Shown here piece by piece: positions 42,559 to 50,595 of a stretch of DNA of 64,000 bases (positions are counted from its first letter, which is position 1; each line of letters opens with the position of its first letter). This stretch comes from Anaerocolumna sp. MB42-C2 (GTDB lineage: Bacteria > Bacillota > Clostridia > Lachnospirales > Lachnospiraceae): contig NZ_CP133190.1 in NCBI RefSeq assembly GCF_030913705.1, positions 2,991,501 through 3,055,500 on the forward strand, read 5' to 3'. The notes below the pieces were generated by a model. The model saw only the letters and a list, made by a program, of their open reading frames with translations. It had not been told where the DNA came from and made no database searches. The translations under genes were made by a program, and so were the position numbers.

Positions 42559-42615
42559 TTACTTTTAATTCCATTAATTGTATATTGTAGTAAATCAAAT
42601 AAATGGGAGAATATA

Positions 42616-43308
42616 ATGATAAAATTAGATAAAGTAACAAAAGGTTTTGGTGATAAAGTTGTTATTAATAATTTAAGCATAGAATTTTATCCCAATAAAG
42701 TATCTGCTATAATTGCACCAAATGGATCAGGAAAGACTACACTTATAAGTATTTTAAGTGGATTAATGCTTGCAGATAAAGGTAACATTAATTTTATTAA
42801 TCCCTATTATCAGGATGAGGTTGTTATTATTTTAGCTGGAGAAAAAAACCTATACATGAAAAATACTGTAAAAGAAAATTTAATCTATTTTGGTACGATC
42901 AGAGGATTAAAAATAGGTAACATTCAAAAGTTAATAGATTACTATAAAGAGTTTTTTCCACTTTATAATGATATAGAGAACCAATTAGTTGAAAAGCTTT
43001 CTTACGGACAAAAAAGATTAGTTTCTATAATGACAGCTGTTGTATCAAATGCTAAATGCATTATTATTGATGAAGCTTCTGAAGGACTTGATATGTATTA
43101 TGTAAGTATTTTAAAAAAACTACTTATTGAGTTAAAAAAAGAGCGTATTGTTATAATAACAGCTCATGATTATGGATTTGTTTCCGATGTTTCGGATACA
43201 GTTATGATTCTTAAAGATGGAAAAATAATTAATAATTGTAATAACATTTCAAAAGAAGCTTTGATAGAAATTTATACTGAAAATTTTGGTTTAGAAATCG
43301 AGAGGTAG
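42616..43308 (+). CDS. ABC transporter ATP-binding protein
   Basis: 230 aa from MIKLDKVTKGFGDKVVINNL; GGGAG precedes this ATG. The longer frame upstream is only the arms of the 59-bp palindrome. It has Walker A APNGSGKTT, a signature LSYGQKR, Walker B CIIIDEASEGLD and H-loop TAHD. It makes an exporter with the permease encoded two bases downstream. By place and operators it appears to be part of the HTH-TPR regulon, perhaps exporting the peptide precursor or giving self-protection. Confidence 0.9.
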   Translation: MIKLDKVTKGFGDKVVINNLSIEFYPNKVSAIIAPNGSGKTTLISILSGLMLADKGNINFINPYYQDEVVIILAGEKNLYMKNTVKENLIYFGTIRGLKIGNIQKLIDYYKEFFPLYNDIENQLVEKLSYGQKRLVSIMTAVVSNAKCIIIDEASEGLDMYYVSILKKLLIELKKERIVIITAHDYGFVSDVSDTVMILKDGKIINNCNNISKEALIEIYTENFGLEIER

Positions 43309-43309
43309 A

Positions 43310-44074
43310 TTGGTGGGAGCAGTTAGAGCATTTTATTGGGAAATTAAACTTGAATTAGTAAGTGCATTTAGATATAGGTTCGGAGTATTAACCGATATAG
43401 TTGTTTTTACAATATTACTTTCCTTTTTTCTAATGTCAGACACTGGCTCATCCTATGTTAAAACATATCAGTATGATAATTATAAAGAAATAATTTTATT
43501 TGGATATATTGCATGGATATATTCAATTTCAGCAATCTCTACAATTAGCCAGGTGATTTCAAATGAGTTACGACATGGAACATTTTATAAAAAAATGCAT
43601 TCAAAATACCCACTTCAATTCTTACTATTTGGCAGATTGATAGCTTCTTTGGTATTAGAAACGGCCGTAATATTTGTACTTGTGATTTTATCAAGGTTTG
43701 TATGGAATGTACATATTTCATTAGATATATTAATAATATTAGCAGTTACAATAAATACGCTTGGTATGTACGGAATAGGTTTGTTTGTAGCAGGCTTGTC
43801 TGTATTTTTTAAAAGAACTGGTTCTATATTATTTTTAATACAACTTGGTTTATTATTTGTTACAGATACAATACCTACTAAGGTATCAATATCTAGTATA
43901 ATACCACTTACAACATGTAACATAATTATAAAAAAACGCTTAGCAGGTCAAAATTTAGGACTAGATTTTTTAATTTTATGCATTACAACAATTATCCTTT
44001 TAATCTTAGGTGTTTTGATTTTTTCTATCTTTTTAAAGTTAGCTAAAAAGAAAGGAAATTTATTATTTTATTAA
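43310..44074 (+). CDS. ABC-2 type transporter permease
   Basis: 254 aa from TTG at 43310 (GAGAGGTAG upstream, overlapping the ATPase stop); GTG at 43313 is an alternative. Six membrane segments are arranged as in ABC-2 permeases, with SNELRHGTFYKKMHSKYPLQFLLFGRLIASLVLE as the cytosolic coupling region and a C-terminal LILCITTIILLILGVLIFSIFLKL helix. Substrate unknown. It ends 34 bases before the eroded MITE copy C. Confidence 0.88.
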   Translation: MVGAVRAFYWEIKLELVSAFRYRFGVLTDIVVFTILLSFFLMSDTGSSYVKTYQYDNYKEIILFGYIAWIYSISAISTISQVISNELRHGTFYKKMHSKYPLQFLLFGRLIASLVLETAVIFVLVILSRFVWNVHISLDILIILAVTINTLGMYGIGLFVAGLSVFFKRTGSILFLIQLGLLFVTDTIPTKVSISSIIPLTTCNIIIKKRLAGQNLGLDFLILCITTIILLILGVLIFSIFLKLAKKKGNLLFY

Positions 44075-44108
44075 ATGATTAATAAAAACAAATTAAAAAA
44101 AGGTAGTC

Positions 44109-44229
44109 GATACGCTTCGCAATGCACACAAAACGAGGAGAAAGCGTTTTGGCGCTGCAATTTTCTCCGATTTTCTGTGACAATACACTCACAAAAAACG
44201 CGTCGCATTTATAGCCTGTGAACAGTATC
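44109..44229. mobile_element. MITE-like element, copy C, eroded at the left end
   Basis: The interior and right end match the other copies (GCGTTTTGGCGCTGCAATT, CACAAAAAACGCGTCGCA, CCTGTGAACAGTATC), but the first ~40 bases, including the left terminal repeat, are missing, and no target duplication is visible. An older or truncated copy. Confidence 0.75.
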
Positions 44230-44271
44230 ACTAAAGGTTCAAATCTTTAAAATTTTTTTTTACATATCTCT

Positions 44272-44300
44272 TTGACATTCAAACCCAGGTATGATACAAT
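44272..44300 (+). promoter_or_regulatory. SigmaA promoter of the MutS2-like gene
   Basis: TTGACA (44272-44277), 17 bases, TACAAT (44295-44300). It would start a transcript about 510 bases before the coding region, an unusually long leader. Confidence 0.75.
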
Positions 44301-44354
44301 TCATATGCTAAATAAAATTTGTAATTAATTCACATGTTTGAAAGGATGGTTTTG

Positions 44355-44393
44355 ATGTCGGTATTATCTGTAAAAGAGGTTTGTGCTAACTAG
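44355..44393 (+). CDS. 12-codon leader peptide MSVLSVKEVCAN
   Basis: ATG with AAAGGATGG upstream, twelve codons and TAG, placed early in the long leader of the MutS2-like gene. A large hairpin follows directly (AAGTAAAGG / CCTTTACTT, 44411-44461). The layout is that of translation-sensing attenuators, such as those of ribosome-targeted antibiotic resistance genes. Confidence 0.6.
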   Translation: MSVLSVKEVCAN

Positions 44394-44683
44394 CACTTAA
44401 CTGAATGAATAAGTAAAGGATATGGCAGTACCAGATGCCTTATTTTGTTATGCCTTTACTTAAACAGCCTTTACAGAGATACTCATATGCAGACGTCCTA
44501 ACGATAGATTCGGCATAATAGGTATATCCTGTTATGTCTTTTTTCGTATATGACTAGTTCCGATATCAGATTATTGAACTATTGCAGATTCTTAATGCTC
44601 AATCTTTGTTTGATTTATTATTATATAATCAGATAACATAATTGATTTTAAGATTTTACTGTAATACCAACTATTCTGATTCT

Positions 44684-44738
44684 AACCCCACAGGGAAACT
44701 CTGCTTTTGTAAAGGCAGGATTTTTCTGTGGGGTTTTT
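44684..44738 (+). terminator. Leader terminator (attenuator) of the MutS2-like gene
   Basis: AACCCCACAG / CTGTGGGGTT with TTTTT immediately after, and an inner CTGC/GCAG stem. It lies 82 bases before the start codon, downstream of promoter and leader peptide, so it must be read through to express the gene. Confidence 0.8.
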
Positions 44739-44820
44739 CATTCCGCGATAGTCAAGCGTGATAGCCAGCGTATCTGCGGTGTAATATTAAAATTTATAAT
44801 TTATAAGGAGTCGACGAAAA

Positions 44821-46767
44821 ATGCTAGATAAAACAATAAGCGTATTAGAATTTGATAAAATTATTAATAAGATATGTGATATAGCAATATCCGATAAAAC
44901 GAAACAAAAACTGTTAACCCTGCGCCCTTTCCTATCCTTAAGTGAGGTTAATCTAAGGATTAAGGAAACAACGGAAGCAAGGAAAATACTGGAGAGTATG
45001 GGAACACCACCGTTACCTGCCATGAAAGATATGGAGAAAATTCTTTCTATGACTGAAAAGGGTTCCATGCTTCTTCCGGAACAGCTAAACCTTGTAGGCC
45101 AGTTTATTGCAGCTAATACCCGGATGAAAAACTATCTAAAAAAAGCGGAATCTCTGGGTGTTGACATGGCATATTACGGTAATTCCCTGGAGGATTTAAG
45201 CGGACTTCTAAATGAAATCAATCTATGCATCAGAGGCAGCCGGGTCGATGATGCCGCCTCTAAAGAATTAAAGGACGTAAGACGAAAGATTGAAAATGTA
45301 AATTCCCAAATTCGTTCAAAACTCGAGAGTTTATTACGCAGTAAAAAAGACTGGTTTACGGAGAGTTTTATTTCTAACAGGAACGGACATTTTGTTCTTC
45401 CGGTAAAAAAAGAATGCAAAAATCAGGTTAACGGATCTACCCTTGATATCTCTTCAACCGGTGCTACCTATTTTATCGTGCCGAATGCGGTTTTAAAGTT
45501 AGAAGATGAACTATCCCTGCTGCATATCAGAGAAGAAAATGAAGAACGTAAGATCCTGTATACCCTCACGAATCTGGTGCAGGATAATTCACCCTCTATT
45601 CATTTGAATATGGAAGCACTGGAAACCTTGGATTTTATATTTGCCAAAGGAAAATTAAGTATGGATATGAACGGAATACCTGCTGTTATGAACAATAACC
45701 GGTATATTAATATTACCGGCGGAAGGCATCCTTTTATAAAACCCACTGATTGTGTTCCCTTGAATTTCACCATAGGGAATGAAATCAGAGGTGTCGTTAT
45801 CACCGGTCCCAATACCGGCGGTAAAACCGTTGCCCTAAAGACCGTAGGTCTGTTACAGCTTATGGCACAATCCGGTCTGCACATTCCCTGTGAAGCAGCG
45901 GAACTATGTATGAATAATATAATATTATGTGATATCGGGGACGGTCAGAGTATCACCGAGAATCTTTCTACTTTTTCCGCCCACATAACTAATATTATTG
46001 AAATACTAAGTCAAACCGATAAAGAAAGCCTTGTATTACTGGATGAATTAGGGTCGGGTACAGATCCTGCGGAGGGAATGGGAATCGCAATCTCCATCCT
46101 GGAAGAATTGAAGGAAAAAGGCTGCCTCTTTATCGCAACCACTCATTACCCTGAAGTTAAGGATTATGCTGATAGTACCCCTGGACTAATCAATGCGAAA
46201 ATGGCATTTGACCGGGACAGCCTGAAACCCCTTTATCGCTTGGAAATCGGTATGGCAGGGGAAAGCTGCGCTTTATATATTGCAAAACGCTTAGGTCTTC
46301 CAAAGAGAATGCTTACAAGAGCTTATGAAGAAGCCTATGGCAGAAGCAATATGGTAAAAACCGGAACTATCCCTGACTTCTCTTTCATAATGGAGGCCTC
46401 AGAGGATACCAGTAAATTCATACAAAATCATATTCATATCCAAAAAGATAAAGCAGAAAAGCCTGTCAATACAAGGAGCTTACGCTTTCATATCGGAGAC
46501 AGTGTTATGGTATATCCTCAGAAAAAAATAGGAATTGTATATAAAACCGCCAATGAAAAAGGAGAAATAGGTGTACAGATACAGAAGACAAAAATGCTGG
46601 TGAATCACAAAAGACTTCAGCTAAAAGCTCCGGCCAGTGAGCTATATCCGGAAGATTATGATTTCTCCATTATATTTGATACGGTGGAAAATCGAAAAGC
46701 CAGACACAAGATGGATAAGGGATACCAGCCTGACCTAAAGATATCCTATGAAAAAGAAGATATGTAG
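44821..46767 (+). CDS. MutS2-like ATPase lacking the Smr domain
   Basis: 648 aa. After a helical lever/clamp region (1-310) comes the MutS ATPase: Walker A ITGPNTGGKTVALKTVGLLQLMAQ, then GDGQSITENLSTFSAHI, Walker B LVLLDELGSGTDPAEG and the H-switch ATTHYPEVKDYA. A KOW-like segment (FHIGDSVMVYPQKKIGIVY) follows, but the C-terminal Smr nuclease domain of full-length MutS2 (about 790 aa) is missing. Bacillus MutS2 is reported to rescue collided ribosomes. AAGGAG precedes the ATG. The long attenuator leader suggests induction when translation is disturbed. Confidence 0.9.
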   Translation: MLDKTISVLEFDKIINKICDIAISDKTKQKLLTLRPFLSLSEVNLRIKETTEARKILESMGTPPLPAMKDMEKILSMTEKGSMLLPEQLNLVGQFIAANTRMKNYLKKAESLGVDMAYYGNSLEDLSGLLNEINLCIRGSRVDDAASKELKDVRRKIENVNSQIRSKLESLLRSKKDWFTESFISNRNGHFVLPVKKECKNQVNGSTLDISSTGATYFIVPNAVLKLEDELSLLHIREENEERKILYTLTNLVQDNSPSIHLNMEALETLDFIFAKGKLSMDMNGIPAVMNNNRYINITGGRHPFIKPTDCVPLNFTIGNEIRGVVITGPNTGGKTVALKTVGLLQLMAQSGLHIPCEAAELCMNNIILCDIGDGQSITENLSTFSAHITNIIEILSQTDKESLVLLDELGSGTDPAEGMGIAISILEELKEKGCLFIATTHYPEVKDYADSTPGLINAKMAFDRDSLKPLYRLEIGMAGESCALYIAKRLGLPKRMLTRAYEEAYGRSNMVKTGTIPDFSFIMEASEDTSKFIQNHIHIQKDKAEKPVNTRSLRFHIGDSVMVYPQKKIGIVYKTANEKGEIGVQIQKTKMLVNHKRLQLKAPASELYPEDYDFSIIFDTVENRKARHKMDKGYQPDLKISYEKEDM

Positions 46768-46878
46768 TTACTGTTTAACCTGGTACCGCTTGTCTCTTGG
46801 TTAATATACCTGCAATAGGTACATTTTCTTATAGAATGAATATAATAAATCTGTAATCACTTATGTAAGGAGTACCAG

Positions 46879-47283
46879 GTGGATAATAATAATATGAACC
46901 ATGAAATGGATAATGCTCATTTTATGAATGAGGATTTTGTTCTGACTGTTCAGGATTGTGAAGCAGTCTGTGAACATATGACCCATCATTTGATGAGAAT
47001 GCAGATGGGAGACCGAGTAGCACAAGCCATGTTACTTCGTGAATGCGCAGATATCTGCGGGTTAACCGCTAAATTTGCAGCTCGTGATGCCATATATGCC
47101 AGAAATACAGCCGCTTTATGTGCAGATATATGTCAGGCATGCGGAACGGAATGCTTAAGTTATCCTGATGAAATGTCCCAGCATTGTGCTATGGTATGTT
47201 TGAATTGTGCCAGACATTGCAGGGCGTTTGCTGCTATGGGTATGCCCAGGAGAAGAAGACAAAGAGAAATGGAACATGAATAA
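46879..47283 (+). CDS. DUF326 four-helix Cys-rich copper-binding-type protein
   Basis: 134 aa from GTG with AAGGAG upstream. The pattern CEAVCEHMTHH, ECADICGLTAKFAARDAIYARNTAALCADICQACGTECLSYPDEMSQHCAMVCLNCARHCRAFA is the DUF326/Csp-like helical bundle with repeated C-x-x-x-C pairs. Relatives (Csp1/Csp3) store Cu(I) inside the bundle. It fits the metal-handling block that follows, where copA lies 3.3 kb away. There is a His/Met-rich N-terminus and no signal peptide, so it would be cytosolic. A terminator follows. Confidence 0.88.
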   Translation: MDNNNMNHEMDNAHFMNEDFVLTVQDCEAVCEHMTHHLMRMQMGDRVAQAMLLRECADICGLTAKFAARDAIYARNTAALCADICQACGTECLSYPDEMSQHCAMVCLNCARHCRAFAAMGMPRRRRQREMEHE

Positions 47284-47295
47284 AAGATATAAATG

Positions 47296-47345
47296 AAATG
47301 GAACCTTTGGGAGGGATGTTAAATCCGTCTTAAAGGTTCCATTTT
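47296..47345. terminator. Bidirectional terminator between DUF326 and kinase genes
   Basis: AAATGGAACCTTT / AAAGGTTCCATTT stem with T and A tracts on either side, between two convergent genes. Confidence 0.85.
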
Positions 47346-47378
47346 TGAATAACCAAATAAATTATGATATAAACAAAC

Positions 47379-48794
47379 TTATAATTTATTAATCCTCTCC
47401 GATTGAGGTAACTTTATAATAAACTCGGTTTCTTCCCCATATTTACTATTAACAGTAATTTCCCCTTCATGGGCTTCTATAATCGCTTTACTTATAGTAA
47501 GTCCCACACCGACGCCGCCTGTCTTTCGGTTACGGGATTTATCTGCCCGGTAAAACCGTTCAAATATATGAGGGAGGTCGGCTTCCGGTATTCCGATCCC
47601 GGTATCTTTTATGCTTACTATAATGGTATCTTCCTCTAAACTAGTCTGAATGGTAATTTCGCCCTCCTCATCCGAGTATTTCAGGGCATTGGATAAGATA
47701 TTATTAAATACCTGGCTCATTTTATCCTCATCTGCATAGATTATAATCGATTCAGGGCGGTAATTTATTTGTATATTTTTTAGTTGAAAGTCGTTTTCAT
47801 AATTATTAAGAAGCCGTATTAATAATTTAGCTAAATCAAAATCCTGTTTGTAAAGCAGCACATTTTCATTCTCAACCCCGGATAAATCTTCGATACTTCC
47901 GATTAATTTCTTAATTCTTATGATTTCCTCATAACAGCTGTTAAGTCTTTCTTTATCCATGGCCCAGATACCATCTAACATAGCTTCCATATGGCCCTGA
48001 ACGGAGGTAAGGGGAGTTCTCAGCTCATGAGCTACATCCTGCGTTAGCTGTTTTTGTAGTTTATCCTTATGTTCCAGTGCATCAGAAAGTTTATTGATGG
48101 TTTCTATTAATATTTCAATTTCTTTCGTATGGGATCCATCCATTAATCTCTCTTTATATTTACCCTCTGAAAGGGATAACGCTTTCTTGGCAACTTTATT
48201 TAATGGGTTGCTTAATCTCATAGACATAAATATCCCTAAAATAAAAGCTATCACCAGGGAACAGATTCCGGTAATTAAAAACAAAGAATTAAGTGCCTTA
48301 ATAAAGATTAATTCCTCATCATTAAAATAATAGGGACCAACATAACCGGTAGTTACTGTTCCCACCTGTACGTCATCAATGGTTATGGGATAGGTTTTTT
48401 CCTGATACTCCCCATTCCACTTATTCGAATAACTATACATGTTCGCTCTCATATCCATAATCATTGTCTGGCATAATCCATTATTATGCTTGTAAGCAGA
48501 CCACACCGACTGCTTCTTATTGTTCTCTATTTCAAGGATCATACCGTTTTGTAAGGCATTCATTCCGATGATTTCTAAATAACCGGTACGAAAGGCTTTT
48601 TCCTCTTCATATTTCATCTTAATCAGGTCGATTATTTCCCTGGTCTGTTTTTCCTGCCTTTGAATTACATACTTTTCAAATTGTGCCTTTAATCCCATAT
48701 TCGTCACCAGACTCGTAAGGCCTACAACAATAACAACAATAAAGATATAGGAAAGGGTCAATCTGCTTCTTAAGGAATATTTCAGCTTTCTCAC
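47379..48794 (-). CDS. Sensor histidine kinase (BaeS/CssS-like)
   Basis: 471 aa from GTG at 48794; GGAGG of this start lies inside the last codons of the regulator gene. Membrane helices at ~12-32 and ~166-192 enclose a sensor of ~130 residues. A HAMP domain follows (MRLSNPLNKVAKKALSLSEGKYKERL), then H-box QDVAHELRTPLTSVQGHMEAM with His256, N-box NNILSNALKYS, G1 IKDTGIGIP and G2 GGVGVGLTISKAI. It works with the regulator upstream. Its location suggests metal or envelope stress as a signal, by context only. Confidence 0.93.
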   Translation of the reverse strand: MRKLKYSLRSRLTLSYIFIVVIVVGLTSLVTNMGLKAQFEKYVIQRQEKQTREIIDLIKMKYEEEKAFRTGYLEIIGMNALQNGMILEIENNKKQSVWSAYKHNNGLCQTMIMDMRANMYSYSNKWNGEYQEKTYPITIDDVQVGTVTTGYVGPYYFNDEELIFIKALNSLFLITGICSLVIAFILGIFMSMRLSNPLNKVAKKALSLSEGKYKERLMDGSHTKEIEILIETINKLSDALEHKDKLQKQLTQDVAHELRTPLTSVQGHMEAMLDGIWAMDKERLNSCYEEIIRIKKLIGSIEDLSGVENENVLLYKQDFDLAKLLIRLLNNYENDFQLKNIQINYRPESIIIYADEDKMSQVFNNILSNALKYSDEEGEITIQTSLEEDTIIVSIKDTGIGIPEADLPHIFERFYRADKSRNRKTGGVGVGLTISKAIIEAHEGEITVNSKYGEETEFIIKLPQSERINKL

Positions 48795-48797
48795 AGC

Positions 48798-49496
48798 TTA
48801 CTCACCTCCAAAACGGTAACCAATGCCCCGTATTGTCAGAACATAAGTGCATTCTTTGGGATTATCTTCAATTTTGGCACGGAGATTTTTAATATGGGAA
48901 TCGATCGTTCTGTCATAACCGAAATAATCACCGTCAAAAGCCACATTAATGAGCTCTTCTCTTGTAAATACCTTATTGGGACGTTTTGCAAGTGTGATTA
49001 ATATTTTATATTCACTTGGGGTAAGATAAGTCACTTTTCCTGCTTTTTTGACTGTATAATCCGTTGTATTAATAACCAGATCACCTTGATGAAAAGATAA
49101 TATTTCTGTATTTGCCTCCTCTGTGATACTCCTGCGAAACAGCGCATTAATCCTGGCAATCATCTGCCTTGGACTGAAAGGCTTCGGCATATAATCGTCT
49201 GCACCAATATCCAGCCCGTTAATAATTGATTCGTCACTGCTTTTGGCAGTGAGCATGATAATCGGTACCTTGGAAGTTTTTCTGATTTCCTTACAGACTT
49301 CTTCTCCGGAGATGTCCGGTAACATTAAATCCAATAAAATCAGGTCAATTTTCTTCTGACCAAATAGTCGCAAAGCTTCCCGTCCGCCGGATGCTTTATA
49401 CACTTCATAACCACTGTTTAGAAGATAGGATTCTATAAACTCAACAATTTTTGTTTCATCTTCCACCACAAGAATTCTTTTTGATTCGTTCCCCAC
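48798..49496 (-). CDS. OmpR-family response regulator
   Basis: 232 aa from GTG (GAGGTGATTTT upstream, overlapping the end of the mini-protein gene). The receiver has Asp56 in LILLDLMLPDISGEE and Lys in DYMPKPFSPRQM. The winged helix ends FGYDRTIDSHIKNLRAKIEDNP and VLTIRGIGYRFGGE. It is second of a three-gene operon: LDCC mini-protein, regulator, kinase. Targets may include the lipoprotein and CopA genes upstream, unproven. Confidence 0.94.
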   Translation of the reverse strand: MGNESKRILVVEDETKIVEFIESYLLNSGYEVYKASGGREALRLFGQKKIDLILLDLMLPDISGEEVCKEIRKTSKVPIIMLTAKSSDESIINGLDIGADDYMPKPFSPRQMIARINALFRRSITEEANTEILSFHQGDLVINTTDYTVKKAGKVTYLTPSEYKILITLAKRPNKVFTREELINVAFDGDYFGYDRTIDSHIKNLRAKIEDNPKECTYVLTIRGIGYRFGGE

Positions 49497-49500
49497 AAAA

Positions 49501-49623
49501 TCACCTCTTTTTCGGACTATTCAGCTTACAGCAGTCCATTCTCTCTTTACCGTACAATTCATCATTTTCTTTTGCCAATTGAAGCAGGAACTTATGAATC
49601 GCTTTTTTTAACATCTTAAACAT
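49501..49623 (-). CDS. 40-aa LDCC-motif putative metal-binding mini-protein
   Basis: ATG at 49623 with GGAGG upstream opens MFKMLKKAIHKFLLQLAKEN and ends ERMDCCKLNSPKKR. The amphipathic helix followed by the Asp-Cys-Cys tail matches the LDCC-motif family of tiny clostridial proteins with proposed metal binding (here MDCC). The stop is five bases before the response-regulator GTG, so it belongs to the same operon. It is easily missed because of its length. Confidence 0.72.
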   Translation of the reverse strand: MFKMLKKAIHKFLLQLAKENDELYGKERMDCCKLNSPKKR

Positions 49624-49757
49624 CGGATTCCTCCTTAATTTTTCTGTATAAAATTTGAAACCTGCATATTGTTTTTAAGCGCTCGTATTACTTCGAAACA
49701 ATAAAATGACCTTTTGACACTTAACTCCTAATAAAAATGGGTGGCAATAGTACAAAA

Positions 49758-49812
49758 ACACCCTGAGAAGAATGGCATTTAAGAAAAACCATTCTTCTCA
49801 ACGGGTGTTTTT
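49758..49812 (-). terminator. Terminator after the lipoprotein gene
   Basis: AACACCC...GAGAAGAATGG pairs with CCATTCTTCTCA...GGGTGTT. On the minus strand it is followed by TTTTTG. Confidence 0.85.
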
Positions 49813-49815
49813 ATG

Positions 49816-50499
49816 TTAATTTAAGTCAAAAGGTTTTAAAAGTTTATCAACTTCTACCATTTTGCCCTCATCATTGTCAACTTTTACTTTACCGAATACC
49901 CATCCCTCAACTTTGGCCGGATCTACACCTGCATCGATAAAAGGCTGAGGATTTAAAACAAATACCATATCCTTGTCATTTTTAACCATGTCTTTCGCCC
50001 ATTCAAACATATTACCGTTACCAAGAGCTATGCCATAGTGGTCAAGCTGTGCATGGTAACCTATGATTTTCCGGTTTTTATCAACAATATTCTGAAAGGT
50101 ATCTTTCGCTGTAACCTCACCGGAATAGGCAAATGCATCCTGACCTAATTCATAAGGCATACGGATTCTGCCGGAAGTTTCATCATAAACATATTGATCT
50201 GACGGAAGTTTATCTGCATTCAGTCCTGCATTCAGGAAAGGGGCTGCATCAAATTCTACTGTTGCATCAGGAACATCACTGCTAAAATCCTTGCTCCACT
50301 CAAAATATTCTCCGGTTGGGGATACTAAAACCCAGGAATTTTTACTGTCATCAAAAGTGACCTGGTCTCCTAACTTATCCACCAATTTATCAAACGAAGT
50401 TACTGCCGTTCTACCGATGACATCCGCCTGGTTACACGCTGTTAAAACTGCTGCCAGGGTTAAAATCGCTGTAAGTTTTGCTATCTTTTTTCTTAACAC
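49816..50499 (-). CDS. Lipoprotein with two tandem related domains, unknown function
   Basis: 227 aa from GTG at 50499, GGAGG upstream. A lipoprotein signal (LRKKIAKLTAILTLAAVLTAC, lipobox LTAC, Cys22) sends it to the outer face of the membrane. The mature part contains two repeats: GEYFEWSKDFSSDVPDATVEFDAAPFLNAGLNADKL and GNMFEWAKDMVKNDKDMVFVLNPQPFIDAGVDPAKV. Each has FEW-x-KD and a PF-x-(N/D)AG motif. No family name known to me. It sits just downstream of copA in the same direction, so a metal-related role is possible. Confidence 0.75.
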   Translation of the reverse strand: MLRKKIAKLTAILTLAAVLTACNQADVIGRTAVTSFDKLVDKLGDQVTFDDSKNSWVLVSPTGEYFEWSKDFSSDVPDATVEFDAAPFLNAGLNADKLPSDQYVYDETSGRIRMPYELGQDAFAYSGEVTAKDTFQNIVDKNRKIIGYHAQLDHYGIALGNGNMFEWAKDMVKNDKDMVFVLNPQPFIDAGVDPAKVEGWVFGKVKVDNDEGKMVEVDKLLKPFDLN

Positions 50500-50595
50500 A
50501 ATATTTCCTCCAGTTATATGATTTTCAGGTATTTGAGAAATAATACAGAATCTGTACTTATACAACTAATAGTATCCCAATTACGTATAATAAAT

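Noticed and set aside
42526..42615. N-terminal extension of the ABC ATPase (MELKVIDVYVYLL...)
   Set aside because: It is encoded by the arms of the 59-bp palindrome; the ATG at 42616 has GGGAG and fits the normal start of such ATPases.
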